A stretch of 64,000 nt of DNA, taken from NCBI RefSeq assembly GCF_026191725.2, contig NZ_CP120863.1, positions 4,630,001 to 4,694,000 on the forward strand. Direction: 5' to 3'. The stretch comes from Roseibium porphyridii. Its GTDB lineage: Bacteria > Pseudomonadota > Alphaproteobacteria > Rhizobiales > Stappiaceae. The number at the start of each line of letters is the position of its first letter. Positions within the stretch are counted from its first letter, which is position 1. Under the pieces are notes generated by a model that saw nothing but the letters and a program-made list of their open reading frames with translations, searched no databases and was not told where the DNA came from. The position numbers were made by a program, and so were the translations under genes. Below are positions 9,420-18,293 of this stretch, one piece after another.

Positions 9420-10742
9420 ATGAGTGCACGTGACACACATCCCTGGTTGCCCGAAGAAGTCGTTTCACGGATCGACGGGATCACGGACGCTTCCAGGAAA
9501 CTGACTTCGCAGCAAATCGTCTCACGCATCGAAAACTTGGCCGACGAAAACCGGACAATCCACGAAAAGGATTGTTTCAATCTCAATCCTGCAACCAATG
9601 TCATGAACCCACGGGCCGAAGCTCTGTTGGCAAGCGGTCTCGGTTCCAGGCCGTCGCTTGGATATCCAGGTGACAAATATGAGATGGGTCTTGAAGCAAT
9701 AGAAGAGATAGAGGTGCTGGCTAGCGCACTGGCCTGCGAAGTTTTCAGATCGAGCCATGCCGAAATCCGCGTCGCTTCCGGGGCCATGGCCAATCTTTAC
9801 GCCTTCATGGCCACCACGCGTCCGGGCGATGTCATTATCGCTCCACCGGCATCGGTCGGTGGCCACGTGACCCACCACCAACCGGGATGCGCCGGTCTCT
9901 ACGGTCTCGAAATTCATACAGCCCCGGTTGATGCAGACGGCTACACAATCGACATTGACGGTTTGAGGCAGCTTGCCCGGGAAAAGCAACCGAACCTCAT
10001 TACCATCGGGATGAGCCTGAACCTCTTTCCACATCCCGTTGCGGACATTCGGGAGATAGCAGACGAAGTCGGTGCCCTGGTCCTGTTCGATGCAGCACAT
10101 CAATGTGGAATGATTGCCGGTGGTGTATTTGCCGATCCGCTTTCTGAAGGGGCTCACCTCATGACTATGAGCACCTACAAAAGCCTTGGTGGCCCTGCCG
10201 GTGGACTGATCGTCACGAACGAGGCGGACCTGGCTCAGAGGCTTGATGCAATCGCGTTCCCGGGCATGACGGCCAATTTCGACGTGGCAAAGTCTGCAGC
10301 GCTGGCGATTACATTGCTGGACTGGCGCGAATTCGGGACTGCCTATGCCCGGAAAGTGACGGACACCGCGCAGGCGCTTGCCGCAGCGCTTGCCGAAGAA
10401 GGCATGCCGGTCTTCAAGACCGGCAATGGCTTTACCGCGTCACATCAATTCGCACTTGAGGCGGCTCCTTTTGGTGGCGGGCAGACTGCATCCAAGAAAC
10501 TTCGCAAGGCCGGCTTTCTGGCGTGCGGCATCGGATTGCCTGTCGCGAATGTTGCCGGTGACATGAACGGCCTGAGAATCGGCACACCCGAACTGGTGCG
10601 CTGGGGCATGGACGATACCCATATGCCGCAGCTGGCGCACCTGATAGCCGAGGCTCTGCGATCAAACGATCCGAAAGCAATGGCCGGGCGGGTGGCGGAA
10701 TGGCGTGGCAGTTTCGGAGCTTTGCACTATGTGCTGACGTAA
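9420..10742 (+). CDS. Serine hydroxymethyltransferase-like PLP enzyme
   Basis: Fold-type I PLP enzyme of 440 residues in the serine/glycine hydroxymethyltransferase family. The PLP lysine is K254 in TMSTYKSLGGPAGG, where canonical enzymes read TTTTHKTLRGPRGG. Upstream are family segments for PLP and substrate binding (SLGYPGDKYEMG, ASGAMANLYAF, LFDAAHQCGMIAGG). The altered lysine motif argues for a paralogue acting on another beta-hydroxy amino acid or C1 donor, rather than housekeeping GlyA. The ATG has GGAG upstream. The divergent LysR gene is its probable regulator. No second enzyme gene accompanies it, so the pathway cannot be named. Confidence 0.75.
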   Translation: MSARDTHPWLPEEVVSRIDGITDASRKLTSQQIVSRIENLADENRTIHEKDCFNLNPATNVMNPRAEALLASGLGSRPSLGYPGDKYEMGLEAIEEIEVLASALACEVFRSSHAEIRVASGAMANLYAFMATTRPGDVIIAPPASVGGHVTHHQPGCAGLYGLEIHTAPVDADGYTIDIDGLRQLAREKQPNLITIGMSLNLFPHPVADIREIADEVGALVLFDAAHQCGMIAGGVFADPLSEGAHLMTMSTYKSLGGPAGGLIVTNEADLAQRLDAIAFPGMTANFDVAKSAALAITLLDWREFGTAYARKVTDTAQALAAALAEEGMPVFKTGNGFTASHQFALEAAPFGGGQTASKKLRKAGFLACGIGLPVANVAGDMNGLRIGTPELVRWGMDDTHMPQLAHLIAEALRSNDPKAMAGRVAEWRGSFGALHYVLT

Positions 10743-10754
10743 TCCAGACCGTGG

Positions 10755-10770
10755 ACTTGAACCATCAAGT
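10755..10770 (+). terminator. Weak hairpin after the SHMT-like gene
   Basis: ACTTGA-acca-TCAAGT, a 6-bp stem 12 bases past the stop, followed by GCCTTCCGTTTTG. Short stem and imperfect T run, so only a possible terminator. Confidence 0.3.
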
Positions 10771-10843
10771 GCCTTCCGTTTTGTCCAGTCTGTGAATACC
10801 CTTTGCGTTGCAAGTTCTTCAGTGCATCGGGGGCAACACGGAT

Positions 10844-11977
10844 ATGCCGGACTCTAGCAACGACGGATACGCAGCCCTGGGGCACCTGATCAAAGGAGCC
10901 CCGGATCTCCTAAAGTCGATCCTTGAAGGTTCGCCAGACACCATCAGCGTTTCAGATGTAACCCAGCCCGATCTGCCACTCACCTATGTGAACCCGGCAT
11001 TTACGCAGACAACCGGCTATGGCTCAGACGAAGCACTTGGACGGAACTGCAGGTTTCTTCAGGGCGAGAATACCAACAGGGATGACGTTGCCAGAATTCG
11101 AAAGGCCATCGAAGAGCAGAAACCAATCGACATCGTTCTGCTGAATTACAGGAAAGACGGGGAGCCATTCCTGAATGCGTTGCGCATGGCACCTATCTTC
11201 GACAAATCCGAACAACTTTCCGCCTATTTGGGCATTCAGCGCGACATCACCCAGGAACGACTTAGAGAAGAAAGCGAAAAGACACAGAACCGGCTAGAAA
11301 CGCTTGGGACTGCGTCAGGCGCACTCGCCCATCAATTGAACAATCTGCTGCATCCCATAGAGAGCCTGATTTCTCTTCATTTGCCTGACATCCCCGACCC
11401 CACGATCAGGGCTGACCTGGATATGGCACGTTATAGCGCGCACCAGGCTGCAGACCTCTCAAACAATCTGCTCGGGCTCTCACGCGGGGAATTTCAAGAC
11501 AGTGCCGATTCGACTCAGCTTCCTGACGCGCTGGTCCGTACAATCTCACTGGTGCAGCTCATGTTGCCGACAACTGTCAGTATTCAGTCCGACTTTCGGA
11601 ACGTTCCAGCAGATCTGGCTATACCCATCAATGAAACTCTGTTTGCACAAGTATTAATCAATATCATCACCAACGCGTCCCAAGCGACAAAGCATCTAGG
11701 GATAATACGTATAGAACTCAAGAAAACTGAAAACACCAGACTCCAGATTTCCATTTCCGATAATGGGCCAGGCATCGAAAAGTCTGATAGGGATAAAATA
11801 TTCAAACCATTTTACTCAAAAAGTCTAAGTAAAAATAGTTCCGGACTTGGCCTTCCTGTCGCTTTGCAAATTATTAATAATATTGGTGGAATAATTCATC
11901 TTAGTGAGGGCTTAATACAACCAGACGGACGTGGATATGGTTGTATGTTTACTTTAGATCTGCCCAACATTACGTAA
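10844..11977 (+). CDS. LOV-domain sensor histidine kinase (blue-light photoreceptor)
   Basis: Soluble 377-residue kinase with no membrane helix. Residues ~22-140 form a PAS domain of LOV type: the flavin-adduct motif GRNCRFLQG puts the reactive cysteine at 69, and the later NYRKDGEPFLN and YLGIQRDIT segments are LOV hallmarks. A histidine phosphoacceptor domain follows (LAHQLNNLLHPIE, His163), then a HATPase with the N box (NIITNASQA), DNGPGIE and SGLGL. ATG 10844 with GGGGG upstream is preferred to TTG 10808. It is the first gene of a three-gene run: receiver 34 bases on, chemoreceptor 35 bases after that. The last ~350 bases are conspicuously AT-rich. LOV kinases of this plan autophosphorylate under blue light; that function is inferred. 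Confidence 0.88.
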   Translation: MPDSSNDGYAALGHLIKGAPDLLKSILEGSPDTISVSDVTQPDLPLTYVNPAFTQTTGYGSDEALGRNCRFLQGENTNRDDVARIRKAIEEQKPIDIVLLNYRKDGEPFLNALRMAPIFDKSEQLSAYLGIQRDITQERLREESEKTQNRLETLGTASGALAHQLNNLLHPIESLISLHLPDIPDPTIRADLDMARYSAHQAADLSNNLLGLSRGEFQDSADSTQLPDALVRTISLVQLMLPTTVSIQSDFRNVPADLAIPINETLFAQVLINIITNASQATKHLGIIRIELKKTENTRLQISISDNGPGIEKSDRDKIFKPFYSKSLSKNSSGLGLPVALQIINNIGGIIHLSEGLIQPDGRGYGCMFTLDLPNIT

Positions 11978-12011
11978 GGTTGTTTCTAGGTAGTACTTGG
12001 AGGGGAATACC

Positions 12012-12380
12012 GTGTGTCAAATTCTGCTGATTGACGATATGCAGCCGGTTCGCCACGCGATTGCGGCTACCTTGCGTAAAGCTGGGCATGAAGTTGTCGA
12101 GGCCGAGGACGGTCAAAAAGGTCTCGAGATCGCTTCAAGCCGGACATTCGACCTCGTGATCACGGATATCATGATGCCCGCAACAGACGGCACAGATGTC
12201 GTGTTTGCGCTCAAGTCTGCACCGGCAGGGCCGAAAGTGGTCGCCATGTCAGGCGGGGGCGCAGGCATTCCTGCAAAGGAAGCACTTCATCTTCCGTCTT
12301 CGCAGGCCGACGCAGTTCTGAAGAAGCCTTTCACAAACGAAGTTCTGATCGACACAGTGCGCGATCTCACCTCGAGCTGA
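12012..12380 (+). CDS. Single-domain response regulator
   Basis: Receiver-only protein of about 122 residues. The acidic pocket (LIDD), phosphoacceptor aspartate in DLVITDIMMP, the MSG switch segment and the lysine in LKKPF are all present, and no output domain follows. The GTG at 12012 is the likely start, since GGAGGGG ends 7 bases before it; the frame opens at TTG 11997, overlapping that ribosome site. It lies between the LOV kinase and a chemoreceptor on the same strand with short gaps, so it is the probable phosphoacceptor of that kinase. Confidence 0.87.
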   Translation: MCQILLIDDMQPVRHAIAATLRKAGHEVVEAEDGQKGLEIASSRTFDLVITDIMMPATDGTDVVFALKSAPAGPKVVAMSGGGAGIPAKEALHLPSSQADAVLKKPFTNEVLIDTVRDLTSS

Positions 12381-12415
12381 TCTAGACATTCAACCACGCT
12401 TTCGGAGGGGTAATC

Positions 12416-14743
12416 GTGGCCTGGTTTTACAATATGCGGCTTACGCAGAAGCTTCTGCTTGCCTTCGGCGCATTACTCGTTGTGATGCTCTTTCTCGGTG
12501 GAAAGTCCGCCTTGATGTTCCAAACGCTCGATCATGAATTCTCCGAATTCTCAGAGCATGGCAATGCGCTTGCTGCCGCCGCGGACATCACGCAAGGGTT
12601 TTCAGAGATGGAAATCTCGGCGTTAAATTACGTCACCAATCCGACACATGAGAACCTGGACAGGGTTGACACTGCACACTCGCAACTCGCTCAACTGATC
12701 GAGGAAAAGCTCAAGAAATTGCATGTTCCGGAAGAGGTTGAGCGCCTCAAGGATGCGAAAAAGCATATCGAGATCTATTGGGAAAACTTTCAGAAACTCG
12801 CCGAGGAGCGTGAACAGCAGCTCGTTATCGTGGACACACAGCTCCACAAAACTGGAGACAAGCTTCAGTCGGAAATCTTGACCGTCTTCAAACACAAACT
12901 GGAAGGCGAGCTCGCAAGCGGGACCCCGAGCGAGACACTTGATCTCGTCACGGATGCCACCGTTCACCTGCTGATCGCCCGCGATCATGCCAACCGATAT
13001 GTCTATTCACACGATGAAAGCGAACTGGACTATGCCCTCGCAGAAATCGAGCGTGTGAAGAAAGATCTAACCAGCGACTCCATGGCGGCGCTGAAAGGTG
13101 AAGACAAGGCACTCGTCGACGACGCTGTTCAACAGATTGAAGTCTACGTTGCTGCTCTGAGCGACTACCGTACACTTGATCGGGACATCAAACGTCTTGA
13201 AACGGACGTCATGCTGTCTGAGGCGAAGATCATCACCGATGATCTGGAAATGATCAAAAACTTTGCAGTCGAGGCCGAACACAAGATCGAAGACCTGGTT
13301 CACGCGCAGACATCCAGCGCAATTCTGTTTTCGATTGCAGGAACGTTGATTGGACTGGTGCTGGGCCTTTCAGCCGCCGTTGTTCTCGGTCGCATGATCA
13401 GCCGCCCCATCGTTCAGCTTTCGGGAACCATGCATGACCTTTCTGAAAACAAGCTCGACACACCTGTTGCTGAACCGCGTGGCAAGGACGAAGTCGCAGA
13501 AATGACCCGTTCAGTCATCGTATTCCGGGACGGTCTGATTGAGCGTCACAGAATGCGTGAAGAGCAGGAAAAAGATCGCGAAACTTCGCAACGGCGCAGG
13601 GACGAGCTCGACCAGATGGTCGGCATCTTCGGCAACACCATCCGCGGCATCTTCAAACGCATGTCCGAATCCTCCACCGAAATGTCCACGACCGCCGAAG
13701 ACTTGACCCAGAATGCAGATCATTCAACGTCTCAGGCTTTGACACTTGATCAGGATGCTTCGGAAACTTCCGGAATGGTCGCAACCGTTTCTTCCGCGGC
13801 CGAAGAACTGATTTCCTCCATTCAGGAAATCCAGCGAAACGCAGACCACTCGGCGGAAATCGCCACGAAGGCGTCCGGAAAGGCGGAAGAAACCCGCTCG
13901 AATTTTGCCGAGCTCGTCAGCGCAGCAGATCAGATCACAAGCGTTGTTGATCTTATTCGCGAAATTGCTGACCAGACCAACCTCCTGGCCCTGAATGCGA
14001 CGATTGAAGCGGCGCGTGCAGGTGAAGCGGGCAAGGGATTTGCGGTGGTTGCCTCCGAAGTCAAGGAGCTCGCCGCACAGACCGCCCGCGCCACAGGCGA
14101 AATCGGCAATCAGGTTGGTGCCGTTCAGCGCACTGCCCAGGGCGCCGAACAGCACATGAGCGAAATTTACGAGACTGTTCAGGAAATCAGCGAAGTTGCC
14201 AACAGCATCGCGGCGTCGGTTTCGCAACAGCAAAGCGCGACTTCGGAAATTGCGCAGAGCATGGAAACCGTGTCGAGCAATGCCATGAGGGTGCGCGATA
14301 GCGTATCGGTCATGCGGGACAACGCTGAAAACTGCGCCTCTTCCTCACTTCTTGTCAAAAGAGGAAGCTCCGTTGTCTATGACGAAGCTGTGCTTCTGGG
14401 CTCTGAGGTCGAAACTTTCCTCGGCGCGATCGGAAACCGGTCCGATGACGAGACCTATCGGATCTATAGTGTCGACTGGGCTGCCAATCTGAGCGTTGGC
14501 GACAACCAGATGACCGCAAAATGTGTTCGCATCTCTTCAGCCAATTGCTTGATCGACGTCAAACTCGATTGCCCGGCCGGAACACCCGTCGTGTTTGAGA
14601 CGGAGTGGCTGAAAGAGCCCGTCCAGGCACGGGTCTCCGTAACGGACGATCAAGGCACCACACTTCAGTTCCCGCTGAAGCTGGATCATATTGCCGATAT
14701 CAAGTTTCAGCTGGAGCAACTCAGTTTGCGCACAGCTGCTTGA
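12416..14743 (+). CDS. Methyl-accepting chemotaxis protein with C-terminal PilZ-like extension
   Basis: Transmembrane chemoreceptor of 775 residues starting at GTG 12416 behind GGAGGGG. Order: membrane helix at about 11-34, a long helical periplasmic sensor domain to ~295, second membrane helix (~300-322), HAMP (~322-375), and a cytoplasmic signalling coiled coil whose hairpin tip ([20 protein letters not shown]) lies near 515-545. The last ~100 residues continue past the coiled coil as a beta-rich region resembling PilZ; this is less certain than in the second receptor at 35027-37348. It is the third gene of the LOV kinase/receiver cassette and is followed by a strong terminator. The ligand is unknown. 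Confidence 0.85.
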   Translation: MAWFYNMRLTQKLLLAFGALLVVMLFLGGKSALMFQTLDHEFSEFSEHGNALAAAADITQGFSEMEISALNYVTNPTHENLDRVDTAHSQLAQLIEEKLKKLHVPEEVERLKDAKKHIEIYWENFQKLAEEREQQLVIVDTQLHKTGDKLQSEILTVFKHKLEGELASGTPSETLDLVTDATVHLLIARDHANRYVYSHDESELDYALAEIERVKKDLTSDSMAALKGEDKALVDDAVQQIEVYVAALSDYRTLDRDIKRLETDVMLSEAKIITDDLEMIKNFAVEAEHKIEDLVHAQTSSAILFSIAGTLIGLVLGLSAAVVLGRMISRPIVQLSGTMHDLSENKLDTPVAEPRGKDEVAEMTRSVIVFRDGLIERHRMREEQEKDRETSQRRRDELDQMVGIFGNTIRGIFKRMSESSTEMSTTAEDLTQNADHSTSQALTLDQDASETSGMVATVSSAAEELISSIQEIQRNADHSAEIATKASGKAEETRSNFAELVSAADQITSVVDLIREIADQTNLLALNATIEAARAGEAGKGFAVVASEVKELAAQTARATGEIGNQVGAVQRTAQGAEQHMSEIYETVQEISEVANSIAASVSQQQSATSEIAQSMETVSSNAMRVRDSVSVMRDNAENCASSSLLVKRGSSVVYDEAVLLGSEVETFLGAIGNRSDDETYRIYSVDWAANLSVGDNQMTAKCVRISSANCLIDVKLDCPAGTPVVFETEWLKEPVQARVSVTDDQGTTLQFPLKLDHIADIKFQLEQLSLRTAA

Positions 14744-14763
14744 GACTGATCGCTTCGCAAATC

Positions 14764-14793
14764 AAAAGGGCCGTTGCAAAACGGCCCTTTTTT
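14764..14793 (+). terminator. Rho-independent terminator after the LOV/MCP cassette
   Basis: Perfect 12-bp stem AAAAGGGCCGTT/AACGGCCCTTTT with a GCAA tetraloop and continued Ts. It lies 20 bases past the chemoreceptor stop. The A-rich left flank means it may also stop the converging abrB-like gene. Confidence 0.92.
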
Positions 14794-14875
14794 CTTGGCC
14801 ATGTCGGGCGACGTGCAATCTTGGAACACTCTTTTCAGACAAGGCTGCGATTTCAATCTTTGCTTCTTTGAAACG

Positions 14876-15925
14876 TCAGGTCGGCCGCCTGCCCAGGACA
14901 AGAACGGTTATCAGCGGCAGCAAGAGAACCATGCTCGTGAAGCGGACAATCTGATGCGCAGCGACAAAGGCCGGGTCGAGATCGAGCATGAACGCCAGCA
15001 GTGTCATGACCTCAAGTCCGCCGGGCGCATAGGCGAGAAGCGCTTGGCCAAAAGGTATGCCGGCCATTTCCGACAGAAGCAGCGCTCCGGCGATCGACGT
15101 TAGAAAAGCAGCGCAAAACGCGGCGATCGAAGCGCCCAGCACGCTCATGAACTGACGGAATGTCATGTTGGCGAAGCGGCAGCCGATCATCGCTCCCATC
15201 ATGACAAAGCAGGGAAGAACAACGAACTCAGGTAAGGCAACGGTTAGCAGTCCGGTTGCGTTGAGCCCCCCGCTCATGAAAAAGGCACCGGTCATCCAAC
15301 CGCCGGGCACCCGAAGCTTTACGGCCAGAAAACTGGCCGCCAGACACAATGGCAGACCCAAAAGGATTTCCAGAGGGGTGGAAACAATGACCGACATTCC
15401 CTCCCCTGTCGGCTCACCATTCGATGTCACGACGGCAAAGGGCAATATTGCGACCAACACAAAAAGGCGGAGAGACTGACTGGATGCGATGCGTGGCAAG
15501 TCCGCACCACGCTCCGTCGCCAACGCAATCACGTAGTTCAGTGCGCCCGGAATAGCGCCGAAAAAAGCCGTGTCACGTGACCACTTCGCACCAAAATGCA
15601 GCACGACATATCCGGCCAGCGTCACGCTGACCACGACAACAACCAGCAAGGCCATGGAAACCGGCCATTCTCCTATCCGTTCAAGAACATCGGGACGGAC
15701 ACCGGCTCCCATTGACAGGCCGATCAGGACAAAGAGCGTGTCACGAAGTTTGTCGGGCAGCAGTGTTGGCGCACCGGCCAGCGTTGCAAGCGCAACAAAA
15801 ACCATCGCGCCGGAAAGCCACGCGGCCGGAAGGTCCATAAGATAAAACGCAGTTCCTCCGAGTGCGGCAACCAGTACCGTGAGGAGAACGCGGCCGAAGA
15901 TCGACTCGATAGACATCGAATTCAT
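14876..15925 (-). CDS. AbrB-family (PF05145-type) membrane protein
   Basis: Polytopic inner-membrane protein of about 349 residues with roughly ten helices in two similar halves, the plan of the AbrB/ammonia-monooxygenase-like membrane family; glycine-rich family segments such as LPAAWLSGAMVFVA, FGAIPGALNYVIALA and LAYAPGGLEVMTLLA are visible. These proteins are thought to be transporters, but no substrate is established. ATG 15925 is taken; ATG 15916 and TTG 15931 are also possible, and none has a clear ribosome site. Two inverted repeats lie within 80 bases upstream. Confidence 0.8.
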   Translation of the reverse strand: MNSMSIESIFGRVLLTVLVAALGGTAFYLMDLPAAWLSGAMVFVALATLAGAPTLLPDKLRDTLFVLIGLSMGAGVRPDVLERIGEWPVSMALLVVVVVSVTLAGYVVLHFGAKWSRDTAFFGAIPGALNYVIALATERGADLPRIASSQSLRLFVLVAILPFAVVTSNGEPTGEGMSVIVSTPLEILLGLPLCLAASFLAVKLRVPGGWMTGAFFMSGGLNATGLLTVALPEFVVLPCFVMMGAMIGCRFANMTFRQFMSVLGASIAAFCAAFLTSIAGALLLSEMAGIPFGQALLAYAPGGLEVMTLLAFMLDLDPAFVAAHQIVRFTSMVLLLPLITVLVLGRRPT

Positions 15926-15941
15926 GAGCAACCGTTTTCTG

Positions 15942-16002
15942 ATAGGGAAGATACCCTATAGAACCGTCCATCAGCTTTGGCATGCTTGATTGCTTCAATC
16001 AA
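15942..16002 (-). promoter_or_regulatory. Two inverted repeats upstream of the abrB-like gene
   Basis: ATAGGG-N6-CCCTAT (15942-15959) and TTGATTG-CTT-CAATCAA (15986-16002) are both perfect. The second resembles an FNR box but its TTGAT/ATCAA halves are 7 bases apart instead of 4. The first is 17 bases from the ATG and would cover the promoter or ribosome site. Confidence 0.4.
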
Positions 16003-16037
16003 CATAACCTGAATGGTAGAAGACCAAATGACGAGAC

Positions 16038-16787
16038 TTAGGCCGTCGTGCCGGGCAAAGTCACGGGCTTAGGTTCGCTGAAGGGCAAACCCCTGATACC
16101 TTCGAGACTGCAAGCGCGGTTCACTGCAGGACGTCCCTCCAGCTTCTCGATCATTCTTCTAAGGTTTGGCGTGCCGAGTGGAGCCCATTTGCCCTCGTTG
16201 CGATAGATCTGCGCCCAGCGCGCGCAGCAGGCTACATAAAGATCCAGACAGGTCAGATCCTGCCCCATGAGATAGGGACCACCACTTGCCGAGATTTCCC
16301 GATCCAGCAATTCGAAGCTCCGGGCAATTTGCCCAATGAGACCGTCCGACAGGTCATCGGCCGCTTTTCCTTCTGCAACATATTTGTACGGCTTGAATGA
16401 AATGCGCAGTTCGGAATGAAGTGTATTGGAAATGAAGAAAAGCCATTTCAAAAACCGTCCCCGTTCCGAGGAATCGACTGCCGGACCGAGGTGTCCGTGT
16501 GCGTCCACGAGATGAAGGAGAATAGCGCCAGTTTCAAATAAGGGGGCATCCTGCCCCGGCACTTCCAACACCGGAATGAGACCTTGCGGGTTGAGTTTCA
16601 AATAGGCTGCGGAGTTCTGCTCAGACCGGAGCCGGTCGACCGGAACATATTGATAAGGCGTTTTAATTTCCTCCAGCACAAGGCGCACAACCAGATTGGC
16701 GCTGTCTGGAGATCCGTGGAGCCGGTAGGTGCCGGCGACGGGTTGATCGGGGCGATTTGGGTTGGATGATGTGGGCATTTCGGTCAA
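16038..16787 (-). CDS. Glutathione S-transferase family protein
   Basis: Two-domain GST-like protein of 249 residues: an N-terminal thioredoxin-fold domain (residues ~19-95, with the PQGLIPVLEV cis-proline segment and FETGAILLHL glutathione-contact segment) and a helical C-terminal domain with the DLTCLDLYVACCARW helix. TTG 16787 has GGAGGGG 6 bases upstream and is favoured by spacing over ATG 16778. It is divergent from hemN, with 93 bases between them that contain an FNR-like box. Substrate unknown. Confidence 0.82.
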   Translation of the reverse strand: MTEMPTSSNPNRPDQPVAGTYRLHGSPDSANLVVRLVLEEIKTPYQYVPVDRLRSEQNSAAYLKLNPQGLIPVLEVPGQDAPLFETGAILLHLVDAHGHLGPAVDSSERGRFLKWLFFISNTLHSELRISFKPYKYVAEGKAADDLSDGLIGQIARSFELLDREISASGGPYLMGQDLTCLDLYVACCARWAQIYRNEGKWAPLGTPNLRRMIEKLEGRPAVNRACSLEGIRGLPFSEPKPVTLPGTTA

Positions 16788-16832
16788 ACAACACCCCTCC
16801 CTGCTAAGTCAGGCCTGACTTCAGTCGTACGC

Positions 16833-16846
16833 TTGAGCAAGATCAA
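16833..16846 (+). promoter_or_regulatory. FNR/FixK-like box upstream of hemN
   Basis: TTGAGCAAGATCAA matches TTGAT-N4-ATCAA at nine of ten positions. Its centre (16839.5) is exactly 41.5 bases before the A of the hemN ATG at 16881, so a class II promoter would start transcription at or very near that ATG. Confidence 0.75.
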
Positions 16847-16880
16847 GGAAAGGGCCAGCGAAATATCAGAAACATGAACC

Positions 16881-18245
16881 ATGATGAAAGATCCGCTTTC
16901 CTACGCACTGCGCAATGTACCGCGCTACACCAGCTACCCGACCGCGCCGCATTTTCACGATGGCGTGTCGGCAGAGACCTATTCAGATTGGCTCCAGGCG
17001 GTCACACCGGCCGACTCGCTCTCGCTTTACCTGCATGTACCGTTTTGCCGGGAGCTCTGTCATTATTGCGGGTGCCACACCAAAGCAACCCGTCAAGATG
17101 CGCCGCTGAAGGCCTATGCAACGACATTGGGCAAGGAAATTTCTCTTGTCGGCGCTCAACTGCAAAATGCCGGCCCTGTCAGGCACATACATTGGGGCGG
17201 CGGAACCCCGAGCTTGCTTCCACGGGAAAGCCTTGTGGAGCTGACGGCATTGTTGCGGGTGATGTTCAATTTCGCTCCCGACGTGGAACACGCAATCGAA
17301 CTGGACCCGCGTCTCGTATCTGCCGGTCTGGCGGAGACCCTGGCAGCGATCGGCATCAATCGAACCAGCCTTGGCGTTCAAGATTTCGATCCGGATGTGC
17401 AAAAAGCGATCGGCAGAGTTCAACCCTTTGAGGTTGTCGAGCGCGCGACAGCGAATCTCCGTGCGGCCGGTCTAGACGACCTCAATTTCGATCTGATGTA
17501 TGGGCTGCCTGGCCAGTCCAGTGAAACCATCCTTGATACGGTCGAAAAAACTCTTGCGCTGGCGCCGGGTCGCATCGCGCTGTTCGGCTATGCCCACGTG
17601 CCCTGGATGCGCAAGCACCAGAAGCTGATCGACGAAGGCACCCTGCCGACAGCTGCTGAACGGATCGAATTGGCAGATCTGGCGAGGGCCGAACTGCTGA
17701 ATGCCGGTTATGTTGCCATTGGACTCGATCATTTCGCACGAGCGGATGACAGCATGGCTATCGCGCTGATGGATGGATCGCTCAAACGGAATTTTCAGGG
17801 TTACACAACGGACCAGGGCGAGCAACTGATCGGCTTTGGTGTATCTTCCATCGGCAAGGTGTCGAACGGATACATTCAGAACATGCCGGATGTCGGCAAC
17901 TGGCGCCGCAATGTTGAAGCCGGCAAGCTGCCGGTGTCGAAGGGACTTGCACTGTCCGCCGACGACCGGCTGCGCGGTCACATCATTGAAGAGTTGATGA
18001 CCAACTATTCCTGCGATCTCAAGCCGGCCTGCAATGCATTCGGCCTGTCGACACATGATCTTTCGGACGCAATCGACGCACTTCAGGACCTTGCAAGGGA
18101 TGGTCTTGTTCGACTGGATCTTGGAGCAAACGATAATGCCAAGGTCGAAGTAACGGATGCGGGTCGCCCCTATGTCAGGCTCGCGGCAGCCGCCTTCGAC
18201 GCTTACCTTGCAGAGGGCAAGGCACGACATTCTGCAGCCATCTGA
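16881..18245 (+). CDS. hemN: Oxygen-independent coproporphyrinogen III dehydrogenase HemN
   Basis: Radical-SAM enzyme that decarboxylates coproporphyrinogen III to protoporphyrinogen IX without oxygen, supplying haem at low oxygen tension. The 454 residues match HemN length. The cluster motif is CRELCHYC (Cys56, Cys60, Cys63) after LYLHVPF; HWGGGTPSLL and ELDPR follow, and the C-terminal HemN domain is present. Two consecutive ATGs (16881, 16884) open the frame and no Shine-Dalgarno sequence is visible. An FNR-like box upstream points to oxygen control with ccoN, and a hairpin terminator follows. Confidence 0.95.
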   Translation: MMKDPLSYALRNVPRYTSYPTAPHFHDGVSAETYSDWLQAVTPADSLSLYLHVPFCRELCHYCGCHTKATRQDAPLKAYATTLGKEISLVGAQLQNAGPVRHIHWGGGTPSLLPRESLVELTALLRVMFNFAPDVEHAIELDPRLVSAGLAETLAAIGINRTSLGVQDFDPDVQKAIGRVQPFEVVERATANLRAAGLDDLNFDLMYGLPGQSSETILDTVEKTLALAPGRIALFGYAHVPWMRKHQKLIDEGTLPTAAERIELADLARAELLNAGYVAIGLDHFARADDSMAIALMDGSLKRNFQGYTTDQGEQLIGFGVSSIGKVSNGYIQNMPDVGNWRRNVEAGKLPVSKGLALSADDRLRGHIIEELMTNYSCDLKPACNAFGLSTHDLSDAIDALQDLARDGLVRLDLGANDNAKVEVTDAGRPYVRLAAAAFDAYLAEGKARHSAAI

Positions 18246-18250
18246 GTTTT

Positions 18251-18287
18251 CGTGAAAAGCCCGGACACTCCGGGCTCTTCTTTCACG
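18251..18287 (+). terminator. Long hairpin terminator after hemN
   Basis: AGCCCGGA-cac-TCCGGGCT (18258-18276) nested inside CGTGAAA/TTTCACG (18251-18257 and 18281-18287). The inner stem is followed by CTTCTTT. It sits 6 bases past hemN and 7 from the converging MerR gene end. Confidence 0.75.
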
Positions 18288-18293
18288 TTGGAC

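Noticed and set aside
15986..16002. FNR box before the AbrB-like gene
   Set aside because: TTGAT and ATCAA are separated by 7 bases instead of 4, which FNR/FixK dimers do not accept. Kept as an unknown operator.
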